The notes under the pieces: generated by a model
What the model saw: the letters and a program-made list of their open reading frames with translations, nothing else
Databases searched by the model: none
What the model was told of the DNA's origin: nothing
From: Streptomyces sp. CBMA156
GTDB lineage: Bacteria > Actinomycetota > Actinomycetes > Streptomycetales > Streptomycetaceae
DNA: 39,365 nt
Direction: 5' to 3'
Assembly: GCF_014596515.1 (NCBI RefSeq)
Contig: NZ_MSJQ01000298.1
Coordinates: 1-39,365 of the forward strand
In this document: positions 1 through 7,002 of the stretch, in pieces
Layout of the letters: each line of letters begins with the position of its first letter
Numbering within the stretch: the stretch's first letter is position 1
Program-made: the position numbers and the translations under genes

Positions 1-1
1 G

Positions 2-961
2 GTGCTGGAGAACGGCCCGACCGTCCGCTACCCGGAGCCGCCGCCGTTCGGCACCGCCTACGGCTCGCCCGCGCCGCCGCCGCGCAAGGCCTGGCGCAGG
101 CCCTCCAAGCTCGTGCTGGCGACCGCCCTCGCCGCGCTGCTCGGCCTGGGCGCCGGCTCCGGCGTCACCTACCTCGCCATGGACGGCCACGGGGACCACC
201 AGCAGCGCTCCGCCCGCCCGGCCCCGCAGGGCGGCGGCTACGGGCCGTGGGGCGGCTTCCCGGGCTTCGGCGACCCCGGCAGCGGCGACGGCAACGGCGG
301 CAGCGGGGACAGCAAGGGCGGCAACGGCGGTAGCGGAAGCGGCGGGAACGGGAACGGCGGGAACGGAAACGGCGGCAGCGGGGGCGGCAAGACCCGCCCG
401 AGCGCCGACAAGGCGGTCGACGTGGTGAACCGCCTCACCGTTCCGGCCCCGACCGGCTGGGAGGCCGGCACCACCACCGACGGCTACGCCTCGCTCATCG
501 TCGGCTCGTACACCTGCGCGGGCGGCGAGGGCGACTGCTCCCTCGGCGGCGTGAACACCGGCCGGATCGCCGGCGGCGGCACCGACGCCCAGTCGGCGGC
601 CAAGGCCGACGTCGTCGCGGCGGCCAAGACCTCGTACGGCGACATCACCGGGCACGAGGAGCTCAAGTCGGAGGCCGTGAAGGTCAACGGCCAGGACGGC
701 TACCTGGTCCGCTGGAAGGTGGACGCGCCCAAGGGCAACAACGGCTACGTGCAGAGCGTGGTCTTCCCGTCGGCCGACGGCAAGTCGCTGGTCTCGGTGC
801 GCTTCGGCTTCGACATCGCCGACAAGGCGCCGGACGTCGCGGTGATGGACACCATCGTCAAGGGCATCACCGACTACAAGGGCAAGCTGCCGAGCATCCC
901 GGGGCTGCCCGGGACCGGCTCCGGCCCGGGCTCCGGCGGCGCCGGGGGCACCACCACCTGA
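2..961 (+). CDS. membrane-anchored Gly/Ser/Asn-rich protein, probably 5'-truncated
   Basis: The first readable start is a GTG at base 2. The frame is open to the window edge, so the true start may lie upstream. The N-terminal part is Pro-rich. A single hydrophobic segment follows at about residues 37-58, after an Arg/Lys patch, giving an N-in/C-out topology. Residues about 73-132 are a Gly/Asn/Ser linker encoded by short imperfect repeats. Residues about 135-295 form a compact extracytoplasmic domain with two Cys (in SYTCAGG and GDCSLGG) that could pair. The tail is again Gly/Pro-rich. I do not recognise the domain with certainty; an LpqN-like lipoprotein fold is a weak guess. The gene ends at an 18-bp hairpin shared with the convergent LPMO gene. 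Confidence 0.75.
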   Translation: MLENGPTVRYPEPPPFGTAYGSPAPPPRKAWRRPSKLVLATALAALLGLGAGSGVTYLAMDGHGDHQQRSARPAPQGGGYGPWGGFPGFGDPGSGDGNGGSGDSKGGNGGSGSGGNGNGGNGNGGSGGGKTRPSADKAVDVVNRLTVPAPTGWEAGTTTDGYASLIVGSYTCAGGEGDCSLGGVNTGRIAGGGTDAQSAAKADVVAAAKTSYGDITGHEELKSEAVKVNGQDGYLVRWKVDAPKGNNGYVQSVVFPSADGKSLVSVRFGFDIADKAPDVAVMDTIVKGITDYKGKLPSIPGLPGTGSGPGSGGAGGTTT

Positions 962-994
962 GCCCGCGCTCACCCGAGCCCCGCGCTCCTCACA

Positions 995-1041
995 CGGCGG
1001 CGGCCCACCCGGGAGGGAATCCTCCGGGTGGGCCGCCGCCG
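995..1041. terminator. bidirectional intrinsic terminator
   Basis: The arms at 995-1012 and 1024-1041 are perfectly complementary over 18 bp, with a short inner AGG/CCT extension. It lies between two convergent genes (ending at 961 and 1114) and can serve both. It has no long T-run, which is common for streptomycete terminators. Confidence 0.8.
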
Positions 1042-1113
1042 TTCGCTGTCGCGGGTGGTGCCACGGGAACCGGACCGGACGGGGGTGTGGCCGGCCCGGT
1101 CCCGCGTCCGGCG

Positions 1114-2028
1114 TCAGGAGTCGTGTCGAACAGCCTCGACACGACGGCGCCGGAGCACCATGCCGGCCCAGCCGACGCCGATCGCGGCGGCGCCGGCGAG
1201 CAGCAGCGGACCGGTGGACGAGGTGCCGCCCACGGCCGCGGAGGCGGTCGGGACCACCTGGCCGGCCGGGGAGTCGGGGTCCCCGCCGTGGCCGTGGTGG
1301 GCGACCGTGGACTTGGACGCGTCGGCGGCGATCTGGGCGTCGCTGGGCGCGGCCGGGGCCTGGGCGGCGAGCGCGGACACGGCGGTGGTGGAGGCGCCGA
1401 AGTCGACGTCGGAGCAGGCGTAGAAGGCCTCCGGGCTGTCGCTGCGCTGCCACACCGTGTACAGGACCTGGCGGCCGGTGCGCTGCGGCAGGGTGCCGGA
1501 GTAGGAGTAGGAGCCGTTGACGGCGTTGCGGTCGACCTGCACCTTGGCCACCGGGGTCGCGTCGAGGTCCGACCACTTCAGCGGCTTGGTCGGGTCGTAG
1601 CCCGGCTTGGTGATGTAGACGGTCTGGGTGCCGACGTGCGGCGCGGTGGTGCGGAACTGGAAGGTGAAGGCGCCGGCCTTCACCGCGGTGGCCGGCCAGT
1701 CGGTGCGCGGCCAGTCCAGCGCGGCGTACTTGTCGCGGTTGGCCGAGCAGAGCTTGCCGTCCGGGATCACCGCCTGGTGGTTGCCGTTGGCGTTGGCGAT
1801 GTTGACCTCGTTCCAGTCGTAGAGCGGCTGGGTGCCGCTCGCGGCGACGAGGTCCTTGCAGATCTGGGACACCGGGTGCTCGGGGCCCTCGGCGTAGCAG
1901 GCGGCGACCCGGCTCACGGGGTTGGTCATCGTGCCGTGGGCGCTGGCGGTGCCGGCGGTGGCACCGGCCACCGCGAGGACCGCGGCGCCGATCACGCCGA
2001 CGGACAGGGCACTTCGCTTGATGGACAT
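1114..2028 (-). CDS. chitin-type lytic polysaccharide monooxygenase (AA10) with C-terminal membrane anchor
   Basis: A secreted copper enzyme that cleaves crystalline chitin (or cellulose) oxidatively. The ATG at 2028 follows AAGGAG and opens a 30-residue signal peptide ending TASA. Cleavage exposes His31 (HGTMTNPVSR), the N-terminal copper-brace His of AA10 enzymes. The second brace His is in TAPHVGT (His131). The catalytic domain runs to about residue 205. A linker follows, then a hydrophobic segment (GPLLLAGAAAIGVGWAGMVL) and an RRRR tail, so the enzyme is probably surface-anchored instead of released. A longer in-frame ORF upstream lacks a signal peptide at its start and is not used. The DasR-like site in the promoter points to chitin as substrate. 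The family assignment is firm; the substrate is inferred. Confidence 0.93.
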   Translation of the reverse strand: MSIKRSALSVGVIGAAVLAVAGATAGTASAHGTMTNPVSRVAACYAEGPEHPVSQICKDLVAASGTQPLYDWNEVNIANANGNHQAVIPDGKLCSANRDKYAALDWPRTDWPATAVKAGAFTFQFRTTAPHVGTQTVYITKPGYDPTKPLKWSDLDATPVAKVQVDRNAVNGSYSYSGTLPQRTGRQVLYTVWQRSDSPEAFYACSDVDFGASTTAVSALAAQAPAAPSDAQIAADASKSTVAHHGHGGDPDSPAGQVVPTASAAVGGTSSTGPLLLAGAAAIGVGWAGMVLRRRRVEAVRHDS

Positions 2029-2127
2029 GGGGTGGGGACTCCTTGACCGTCGTTCCGGGCGTGCGTGGGGGAACGGGCACGCCTGCCCGTTCGGGAGCCG
2101 CCGGCCCGGCGCGCGGCCCCCGGCCAG

Positions 2128-2157
2128 AGCGTAGGATTGGTCTGGACCAGAAGGCAA
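2128..2157 (-). promoter_or_regulatory. LPMO promoter with DasR-type operator in the spacer
   Basis: On the minus strand, TTGCCT (2157-2152), an 18-nt spacer and TACGCT (2133-2128) form a plausible sigma-HrdB promoter about 100 nt upstream of the LPMO start. The spacer holds ATTGGTCTGGACCAGA (plus strand 2136-2151), one step from the palindromic dre consensus of DasR, the GlcNAc-responsive GntR repressor of streptomycete chitin genes. Its position between -35 and -10 predicts repression lifted by amino-sugar phosphates. Confidence 0.7.
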
Positions 2158-2210
2158 TAGCCGCGCGTGCTGTGCTTGTTGACGCACTGTAGGCCCCGGA
2201 ACAGCGCAAA

Positions 2211-2249
2211 GGCCCGATGGACGGCAGTGGTTAGCCGTTCCATCGGGCC
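2211..2249 (-). terminator. intrinsic terminator of the minus-strand gene at 2270-2680
   Basis: GGCCCGATGGA (2211-2221) pairs with 2239-2249, and CGG/CCG extends the stem with one bulge. Read on the minus strand, the stem is followed by TTTGCG. It lies just after the stop of the hypothetical gene and insulates the LPMO promoter. Confidence 0.65.
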
Positions 2250-2269
2250 CAGTTAAGGCTCCGGAAAGG

Positions 2270-2680
2270 TCAGCTCCCGATGTCGCGGGCCGTGATGGTG
2301 CCGGCCTGGATCACGATGCCGCCGCTGACCGTCATGTCCTTGAGCTCGTTGTGCACCACGTTCGGCCGCTCGGCCGGCTTCGGGGCGAACTCGTCGAGGA
2401 TGGCCTGGAGTTCGGCGACCGCGGCCGGGTCGTTGGCCAGCAGCCGGCGCAGCTTCGGCTCCCACTCGCCCTGCACGCTCCGGGCGGCGGACTCGCCGTC
2501 GCCCTCCCGTGCCGCGACCAGCTCGGCCTGGGCCTCGTCCAGTTCCTCGGAGACCGAGTCCGCCCTGCGGCCGAACAGCGCGGCGACCCGCGGCCTGACC
2601 CGGTCCCAGGCCGAGGTGACCATGAGGCCGGCCAGCGCGGTCGCACCCCTCGTCGCAATCTCCGTGATCTCGGCGTCCAT
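2270..2680 (-). CDS. small conserved hypothetical protein with SGG-IQAG C-terminal motif
   Basis: 136 residues. The ATG at 2680 follows GGGGAG. No signal peptide or clear membrane segment is seen. The N-terminal half is helical (MDAEITEIATRGATALAGLM), followed by a basic WDRVRPRV stretch. Residues about 40-95 form a charged helical region. The last 25 residues carry VSGGIVIQAGTITARDIG. Short strands of the type SGG-x-V-x-QAG-x-I-x-G occur in many streptomycete proteins near STAND NTPases and effector-associated domains. I recall that pattern but cannot name this family. No NTPase partner lies nearby, and the gene is followed by its own terminator. Function unknown. Confidence 0.75.
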   Translation of the reverse strand: MDAEITEIATRGATALAGLMVTSAWDRVRPRVAALFGRRADSVSEELDEAQAELVAAREGDGESAARSVQGEWEPKLRRLLANDPAAVAELQAILDEFAPKPAERPNVVHNELKDMTVSGGIVIQAGTITARDIGS

Positions 2681-2742
2681 GCCGCTCCCCTCGTCACTGC
2701 CGCGGTGTCGGGCACCACGCTAGGGCAGCGGCGGACGAAGCG

Positions 2743-3966
2743 TCAGAGGAACGTCTTCCCCTCACCCCGGTACGTCGGCACGGTCCGGACGATCCGGTCG
2801 CCCTCGACCAGGTGCAGCTCGGCGAAGCGTTCGCACAGCTCGCCCGCCTTCGCGTGCCGGAACCAGACCCGGTCGCCGATCAGCAGGTCGTCCGCGGCCG
2901 GGCCGAGCAGCGGGGTCTGCACCTCCCCGGCGCCCTCCATCGGGTCGTAGCGCAGCCCGGCCGGCAGGTAGGGGACCGGCGAGCGGTCCGGGCCGGCCGC
3001 GCCGGAGGCCGGGTAGCCGCCGCCGAGCACCGTCACCACGCCGAGGCCGGGGCGGCGCACCACGGGCTGGCCGAACAGCGCGGCCGGGCGGCCGCGGAAG
3101 GAGCGGTAGTTGTCGAACAGCTGCGGCAGGTACAGCCCGGAGCCGGCCGCCACCTCGGTGACGGCGCGCTCGGCCACGGTGGACTCCACGCTGCCGGTGC
3201 CGCCGCCGTTGACGAACTCCAGGTCGGCCACCTGCCGCAGCCGCCGCACCGTCGCCGCCCGCCGCTCGGCCAGCTCGGTCCTCGCCCTGGCCTGCATCAG
3301 CCGGATCAGCTGCGAGCGCACCGGCCGTCCCGGCACCCGGTCGCCCACCCCGGCGACGTGCCCCTCGTACGCCATCAGGCCGACCACCCGGAAGCCCCGG
3401 CGGCGCTGGACGAGTTCGGCGAAGGCGCCGAGGTCCTCGGGGGTGCGCAGCGGCGAGCGCCGGGCGCCCACCCGGACCCGGCCGCCGAGCAGGTGCAGCG
3501 AGGTGTCCAGCTCCAGGCAGACCCGGACCTCGGCGTCGCCGCCCCGGGCCCCGTCGATCAGGTCCAGCTGGGCCGGGTCGTCCAGCACGACGGTGATCTC
3601 GCGGGCGGCCTCCGGGTCGGCGGTCAGCTCGGCGAAGCCGGCCCGGTCGGCGGAGGGGTAGGCGAGCAGGACGTCGCGGACGCCGGTGCGGGCCAGCCAG
3701 AGCGACTCGTCCAGGGTGAAGCTCATCACCCCGAGGAAGCCGTCCACGGCCAGGGCCCGCTCCAGCAGCGCCCGGCAGCGGACCGACTTGCTGGCCAGCC
3801 GGATCGGCTTGCCGCCCGCCCGGCGGACCAGGTCGGCGGCGTTCGCGTCGAACGCGGCGAGGTCCACGACGGCCACGGGGCCGTCCAGGTGGGCGGTGGC
3901 GCGGTCGTACCGGAGGCGGTCGGAGACCGGGGCGGGCGCGGTCGCGGGCGCGTCGAGGATCACCAT
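2743..3966 (-). CDS. PLP-dependent alanine-racemase-fold enzyme (amino acid deaminase/D-threonine aldolase type)
   Basis: 407 residues from ATG 3966. The N-terminal barrel has VAVVDLAAFDANAADLVRR followed by PIRLASKSVRCRALL, where the Lys of ASKSVR is the expected Schiff-base lysine. Barrel strands continue through GFLGVMSFTLDE, VCLELDTSLHLLG and GLMAYEGHVAGVG. A glycine loop VNGGGTGSV binds phosphate, and a C-terminal beta domain holds LIGDRVWFRHAKAGELCERF, a D-threonine-aldolase-like metal/substrate region. The length fits that family. The long in-frame extension to 4461 overlaps the divergent SseB gene and is a shadow. The substrate cannot be read from sequence; D-threonine-like hydroxy-amino acids are a guess. 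Confidence 0.85.
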   Translation of the reverse strand: MVILDAPATAPAPVSDRLRYDRATAHLDGPVAVVDLAAFDANAADLVRRAGGKPIRLASKSVRCRALLERALAVDGFLGVMSFTLDESLWLARTGVRDVLLAYPSADRAGFAELTADPEAAREITVVLDDPAQLDLIDGARGGDAEVRVCLELDTSLHLLGGRVRVGARRSPLRTPEDLGAFAELVQRRRGFRVVGLMAYEGHVAGVGDRVPGRPVRSQLIRLMQARARTELAERRAATVRRLRQVADLEFVNGGGTGSVESTVAERAVTEVAAGSGLYLPQLFDNYRSFRGRPAALFGQPVVRRPGLGVVTVLGGGYPASGAAGPDRSPVPYLPAGLRYDPMEGAGEVQTPLLGPAADDLLIGDRVWFRHAKAGELCERFAELHLVEGDRIVRTVPTYRGEGKTFL

Positions 3967-4044
3967 GGGCGCAGGGTGCCACACCGCGCTACCGGGGGGT
4001 AGGCCCCGCGTGCAGGGAACTGGGGCCGCTCGCGCGCGGTGGCA

Positions 4045-4050
4045 TAGGGT
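4045..4050 (+). promoter_or_regulatory. -10 element placing transcription start at the SseB start codon
   Basis: TAGGGT ends seven bases before the GTG at 4058. No Shine-Dalgarno sequence is present, and the -35 region is poor. If used, the mRNA would be leaderless. Confidence 0.45.
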
Positions 4051-4057
4051 CGGGCGG

Positions 4058-4831
4058 GTGGACCGCAAAGACTTCTCCAACCCGGCGTTCGTCGGCAAGA
4101 GCATCCCGAATCCCGGCTTCTCCGACGACGACGGCACCGCCGACCCGGCGCTCGTCGAGGCCCTCGCCCGCTGGTCGCAGGACCGCGCGGCCGAGCCGGC
4201 GGTGCTGGCGGCGCTGACCCCCACCCGGCTGATGGTCCCGATCGTCGCGATCCTCGGCGAGGTCGAGGTGGACGAGCACGGGCACCGGCACGACAAGACC
4301 AGCGACATGGCCGTCCCGGTCCTGGAGGCCCCGGACGGGCGCCGCGCGCTGCCGGCCTTCACGTCGCTGGAGGCGCTCGCCCGCTGGCGCGCCGACGCCA
4401 GGCCGGCGCCGACGGCGGCCCCGCAGGCCGCGATGGTCGCCTTCTCGGAGCGCGCCGACACCCTGCTGATCGACCCGGCGGGGCCGGTGCCCTTCCAGCT
4501 GAGCGGTGCCCGGCTGCGGGCGCTCGCGGAGAACCGCGCGTTCGTGCCGCCGGTCCTGGACCCGGAGGTGCGCGAGGCGGTCCGCGGGCTGCTGGCGGCC
4601 GAGCCGCAGGTGGTCAGCGGGCTGCTGGCGGGCTCGGAGGACTCGGACGGGGTGCTCGCGGTGGTGTTCGACCCGGCGCTGGACCAGGCCGGGCTACAGG
4701 CGGCCGCGCAGCGGGTCGGGCAGGCGGTGGCCGCCGACCCGGTGCTGCGGGTGCGGCTGGACCGGGGGCTGGACCTCGCGGTGCTGCCGGCGAGCGCGGA
4801 GCTGCCGGGGGAGCGGCTCTACCAGCGGTAG
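4058..4831 (+). CDS. SseB-like protein
   Basis: 257 residues. GTG at 4058 is chosen because the protein then begins VDRKDFSNPAFVGKSIPNPG, a typical start of actinobacterial SseB-domain proteins, and because a -10 sits seven bases upstream. The first SseB-like domain covers residues about 1-140 (LMVPIVAILGEVEVDE, DMAVPVLEAPDGRRALPAFTS, DTLLIDPAGP). A second smaller region follows (about 150-257, VVSGLLAGSEDSDGVLAVVF). The name comes from enterobacterial SseB, but the actinobacterial role is unknown. No signal peptide is present. The gene is divergent from the PLP enzyme gene, with 91 bp between them. Confidence 0.85.
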   Translation: MDRKDFSNPAFVGKSIPNPGFSDDDGTADPALVEALARWSQDRAAEPAVLAALTPTRLMVPIVAILGEVEVDEHGHRHDKTSDMAVPVLEAPDGRRALPAFTSLEALARWRADARPAPTAAPQAAMVAFSERADTLLIDPAGPVPFQLSGARLRALAENRAFVPPVLDPEVREAVRGLLAAEPQVVSGLLAGSEDSDGVLAVVFDPALDQAGLQAAAQRVGQAVAADPVLRVRLDRGLDLAVLPASAELPGERLYQR

Positions 4832-4837
4832 ACGGGA

Positions 4838-4872
4838 ACAGGAGCACCTACTGCTCCAGTAGGTGCTCCTGT
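4838..4872. terminator. bidirectional terminator between convergent genes
   Basis: ACAGGAGCACCTA (4838-4850) is a perfect 13-bp inverted match to 4860-4872 around a 9-nt loop. It lies 6 bp after the SseB stop and 12 bp after the DUF1844 stop on the other strand. Confidence 0.85.
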
Positions 4873-4884
4873 CCTGAGCCGGTC

Positions 4885-5301
4885 TCAGGAGTAGACCGGC
4901 CCGGTGAACTTCTCGCCCGGTCCGGTGCCCGGCGCGTCCGGGACGATGGAGGCCTCGCGGAACGCGAGCTGGAGCGAGCGCAGCCCGTCACGCAGCGGGG
5001 CGGCGTGGAAGTTGCTGACCTCCGGGGCACCGGCGGTGACCAGCCCGGCCAGCGCGGTGATCAGCTTGCGGGCCTCGTCCAGGTCCTTGTCCTTCTCGCC
5101 GCCCTCGGCGAGACCGCACTTGACGGCGGCGGCGCTCATCAGGTGCACCGCCACGGTGGTGATCACCTCGACGGCCGGGACCTCGGCGATGTCGCGGGTG
5201 AGGTCGTCGAAGCCGATCGCGTCGTCGTCCGCGCCGGGGTTCTGGGTGGGCTCGCTGCTCAAGGGGGGCTCGTTCCATCGTGTCGATCGGTCCGTACCCA
5301 T
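4885..5301 (-). CDS. DUF1844 domain protein
   Basis: Up to 138 residues. The core DLTRDIAEVPAVEVITTVAV, HLMSAAAVKCGL, DEARKLITALAGL and AAPLRDGLRSLQLAFREAS is a conserved actinobacterial helical domain of unknown function. The C-terminus ends EKFTGPVYS, as in relatives. The start is uncertain. ATG 5301 has no ribosome binding site, and a TACGCT -10 at 5309-5304 would place transcription start within it. TTG at 5262, preceded by GGAACGAG, would give about 125 residues, the usual family length. The gene is divergent from infC, as in other streptomycetes. Confidence 0.85.
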   Translation of the reverse strand: MGTDRSTRWNEPPLSSEPTQNPGADDDAIGFDDLTRDIAEVPAVEVITTVAVHLMSAAAVKCGLAEGGEKDKDLDEARKLITALAGLVTAGAPEVSNFHAAPLRDGLRSLQLAFREASIVPDAPGTGPGEKFTGPVYS

Positions 5302-5776
5302 GGAGCGTACAAGGGGCCCCATCCGCGCCGGGACACGGCCGTATCCGCACCGGGAGGCGGTCGTGTCCGTGCCCACGCGCGACCGTGGGGCGGGGCGGAA
5401 TAGCGTTCGACAGCGTGACCCTGTAAGCTTCGAGACTGACCGGCCGGGATCCCGTATGGGCACCTGGCCAGCAAGTGGAGGCTCCACCGAGGAGGCCCGA
5501 GAGGGCAACCGCGAAAGTCTCCCACCTGGTCGGCCTCAGGGCCGACGGGTCCCGGTCCGCGACGGGCGCCTCTGGCGCCGAGTCGCCGCAACGCCCCTCA
5601 CCGGGCGTCGCCCCCGGTTGTGTGGAGCCCCGCTTGTACCGAGCGGGGCTTTTTTCGTGTGGCGGTGTACGTACCGGACAGCGCAGCACGAATGAAGCCC
5701 CGCCCAGTGGTCGAGTCCACTACGTGCGACCGCCGTCCGACGGCCGCATCGCAGAAGGTGCAACCGAGGAGGCCCC
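5302..5776 (+). promoter_or_regulatory. long leader region of infC
   Basis: 475 bases without a convincing gene. The right half contains several GC-rich hairpins (for example GTCGGCC-TCA-GGGCCGAC near 5530-5553 and GGGCGCC-TCT-GGCGCC near 5563-5579), then the terminator at 5626-5655, then 120 nt to the infC start. A TTCGAC/TGTAAGCT pair near 5406-5429 is too closely spaced to be a good promoter. The layout suggests a structured 5' leader with transcription attenuation; the ligand (IF3, L20 or other) is not visible. Confidence 0.5.
5626..5655 (+). terminator. intrinsic terminator inside the infC leader (candidate attenuator)
   Basis: AGCCCCGCT (5626-5634), a 7-nt loop and AGCGGGGCT (5642-5650), followed by five further T (six in a row from 5650). 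This is the most classical intrinsic terminator in the window, yet no gene on the plus strand ends just upstream of it. It therefore probably acts on the infC transcript. Confidence 0.8.
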
Positions 5777-6556
5777 ATCAGCACCGAGCCCCGCATCAAC
5801 GACCGGATTCGCGTCCCCGAGGTGCGACTCGTCGGTCCCAGCGGCGAGCAGGTCGGCATCGTGCCGCTTGCCAAGGCGCTGGAGCTCGCGCAGGAGTACG
5901 ACCTCGACCTGGTCGAGGTCGCGGCGACCGCCCGGCCGCCGGTGTGCAAGCTCATGGACTACGGCAAGTTCAAGTACGAGTCGGCCATGAAGGCCCGTGA
6001 GGCGCGCAAGAACCAGGCGCACACGGTCATCAAGGAGATGAAGCTCCGGCCGAAGATCGACCCGCACGACTATGACACCAAGAAGGGTCACGTCGTTCGG
6101 TTCCTCAAGCAGGGCGACAAGGTCAAGATCACGATCATGTTCCGCGGTCGTGAGCAGTCCCGCCCCGAGCTGGGCTTCCGTCTGCTTCAGCGGCTTGCCG
6201 ACGACGTCCAGGACCTGGGCTTCGTCGAGTCCTCGCCCAAGCAGGACGGCCGAAACATGATCATGGTCCTTGGCCCGCACAAGAAGAAGACCGAGGCGAT
6301 GGCCGAGGCCCGCGCCCTCGCGGACGCCCGCAAGGCCGAGCGTCAGGGCCGCGTCGCCGGCTCCGACGCCCCTGCGGACGCCGAGGAGGACGACGCCCTG
6401 GACGCTGCGATCGAGGCGGACGACGCCCTGGACGCCGCGGCCGAGGCGGACGACGCCGTGGACGCCGTGACCGAGGCGCAGGACGCCCCGGCCGAGGCGC
6501 CGGCCGACGAGGCCGACGCTCCGGTCGAGCAGCCGGCCGCCTCCCAGGGCGCCTGA
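5777..6556 (+). CDS. infC: translation initiation factor IF-3
   Basis: Binds the 30S subunit, keeps it apart from 50S and proofreads start codon and initiator tRNA. The start is read as ATC at 5777: GAGGAGG (5766-5772) ends four bases upstream, and translation gives the conserved [21 protein letters not shown] at 5822 would remove the conserved N-terminus. Rare AUU/AUC starts are a hallmark of infC autoregulation, because IF-3 discriminates against them. N-domain residues about 1-80 ([21 protein letters not shown]), linker KARKNQ-like, C-domain about 90-180 ([31 protein letters not shown]). A long acidic Ala/Asp tail (about 190-259) carries three 10-residue repeats. First gene of infC-rpmI-rplT. 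Confidence 0.96.
   Translation: MSTEPRINDRIRVPEVRLVGPSGEQVGIVPLAKALELAQEYDLDLVEVAATARPPVCKLMDYGKFKYESAMKAREARKNQAHTVIKEMKLRPKIDPHDYDTKKGHVVRFLKQGDKVKITIMFRGREQSRPELGFRLLQRLADDVQDLGFVESSPKQDGRNMIMVLGPHKKKTEAMAEARALADARKAERQGRVAGSDAPADAEEDDALDAAIEADDALDAAAEADDAVDAVTEAQDAPAEAPADEADAPVEQPAASQGA
6389..6478 (+). repeat. three tandem 30-bp repeats in the infC tail
   Basis: Units 6389-6418, 6419-6448 and 6449-6478 encode [20 protein letters not shown] and [10 protein letters not shown]. They extend the disordered acidic tail of IF-3 and keep the reading frame. Confidence 0.85.
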
Positions 6557-6595
6557 GCCTTCACCGGCCAGGAGGCCCGGGAGACCGGCCCACAG

Positions 6596-6622
6596 GGTGA
6601 CGGGGCGTCCCGCCCGGTCACC
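6596..6622 (+). promoter_or_regulatory. hairpin between infC and rpmI
   Basis: GGTGACGGGGCG (6596-6607) faces CGCCCGGTCACC (6611-6622) with a 3-nt loop and one mismatch. No T-run follows, so it is more likely a processing or regulatory structure than a full terminator. Confidence 0.5.
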
Positions 6623-6698
6623 GCAGATCCATCCAGTTCGCGCCCGCGTGGCAGCAGCCGCGCGGGCGTGGACGGGACCGACGAGGAGATACGGCGAA

Positions 6699-6893
6699 AT
6701 GCCGAAGCAGAAGACGCACAGTGGCGCCAGCAAGCGCTTCAAGATCAGTGGCTCTGGCAAGGTGCTGCGCGAGCGCGCCGGCCGCCGCCACCTCCTGGAG
6801 CGCAAGCCCTCGACGCTGACCCGCAAGCTGGCCGGGACCGTCGTGGCCGCCCCCGGTGACGCCAAGAAGATCAAGAAGCTTCTCGGCAAGTGA
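6699..6893 (+). CDS. rpmI: 50S ribosomal protein bL35
   Basis: 64 residues from ATG 6699 with GAGGAG about ten bases upstream. [20 protein letters not shown] and [13 protein letters not shown] are diagnostic of bL35, a small very basic protein of the 50S subunit. Standard length. It lies between infC and rplT, which are co-transcribed in most bacteria. A longer in-frame start at 6597 would add a non-homologous extension and has no ribosome binding site. Confidence 0.97.
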   Translation: MPKQKTHSGASKRFKISGSGKVLRERAGRRHLLERKPSTLTRKLAGTVVAAPGDAKKIKKLLGK

Positions 6894-6958
6894 TCGCCCT
6901 CCCGCCCGGTGCGAGCCGTCGGCGGGGCAGCTGATCCTTCCCGACCCATTCGAATGAC

Positions 6959-6984
6959 GGACCACGTGAAGTAGTCCGTGGTCC
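6959..6984 (+). promoter_or_regulatory. hairpin in the rpmI-rplT intergenic space
   Basis: GGACCACG (6959-6966) pairs with CGTGGTCC (6977-6984) across a 10-nt loop. The stem ends about 4 nt before the AAGGAG of rplT and could control access to it. Confidence 0.55.
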
Positions 6985-7002
6985 AACCCAAGGAGTAATC
7001 AA

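Noticed and set aside
3982..4461. N-terminal extension of the PLP enzyme ORF to 4461
   Set aside because: It overlaps the SseB-like gene and lacks homology-like features; ATG 3966 starts the barrel.
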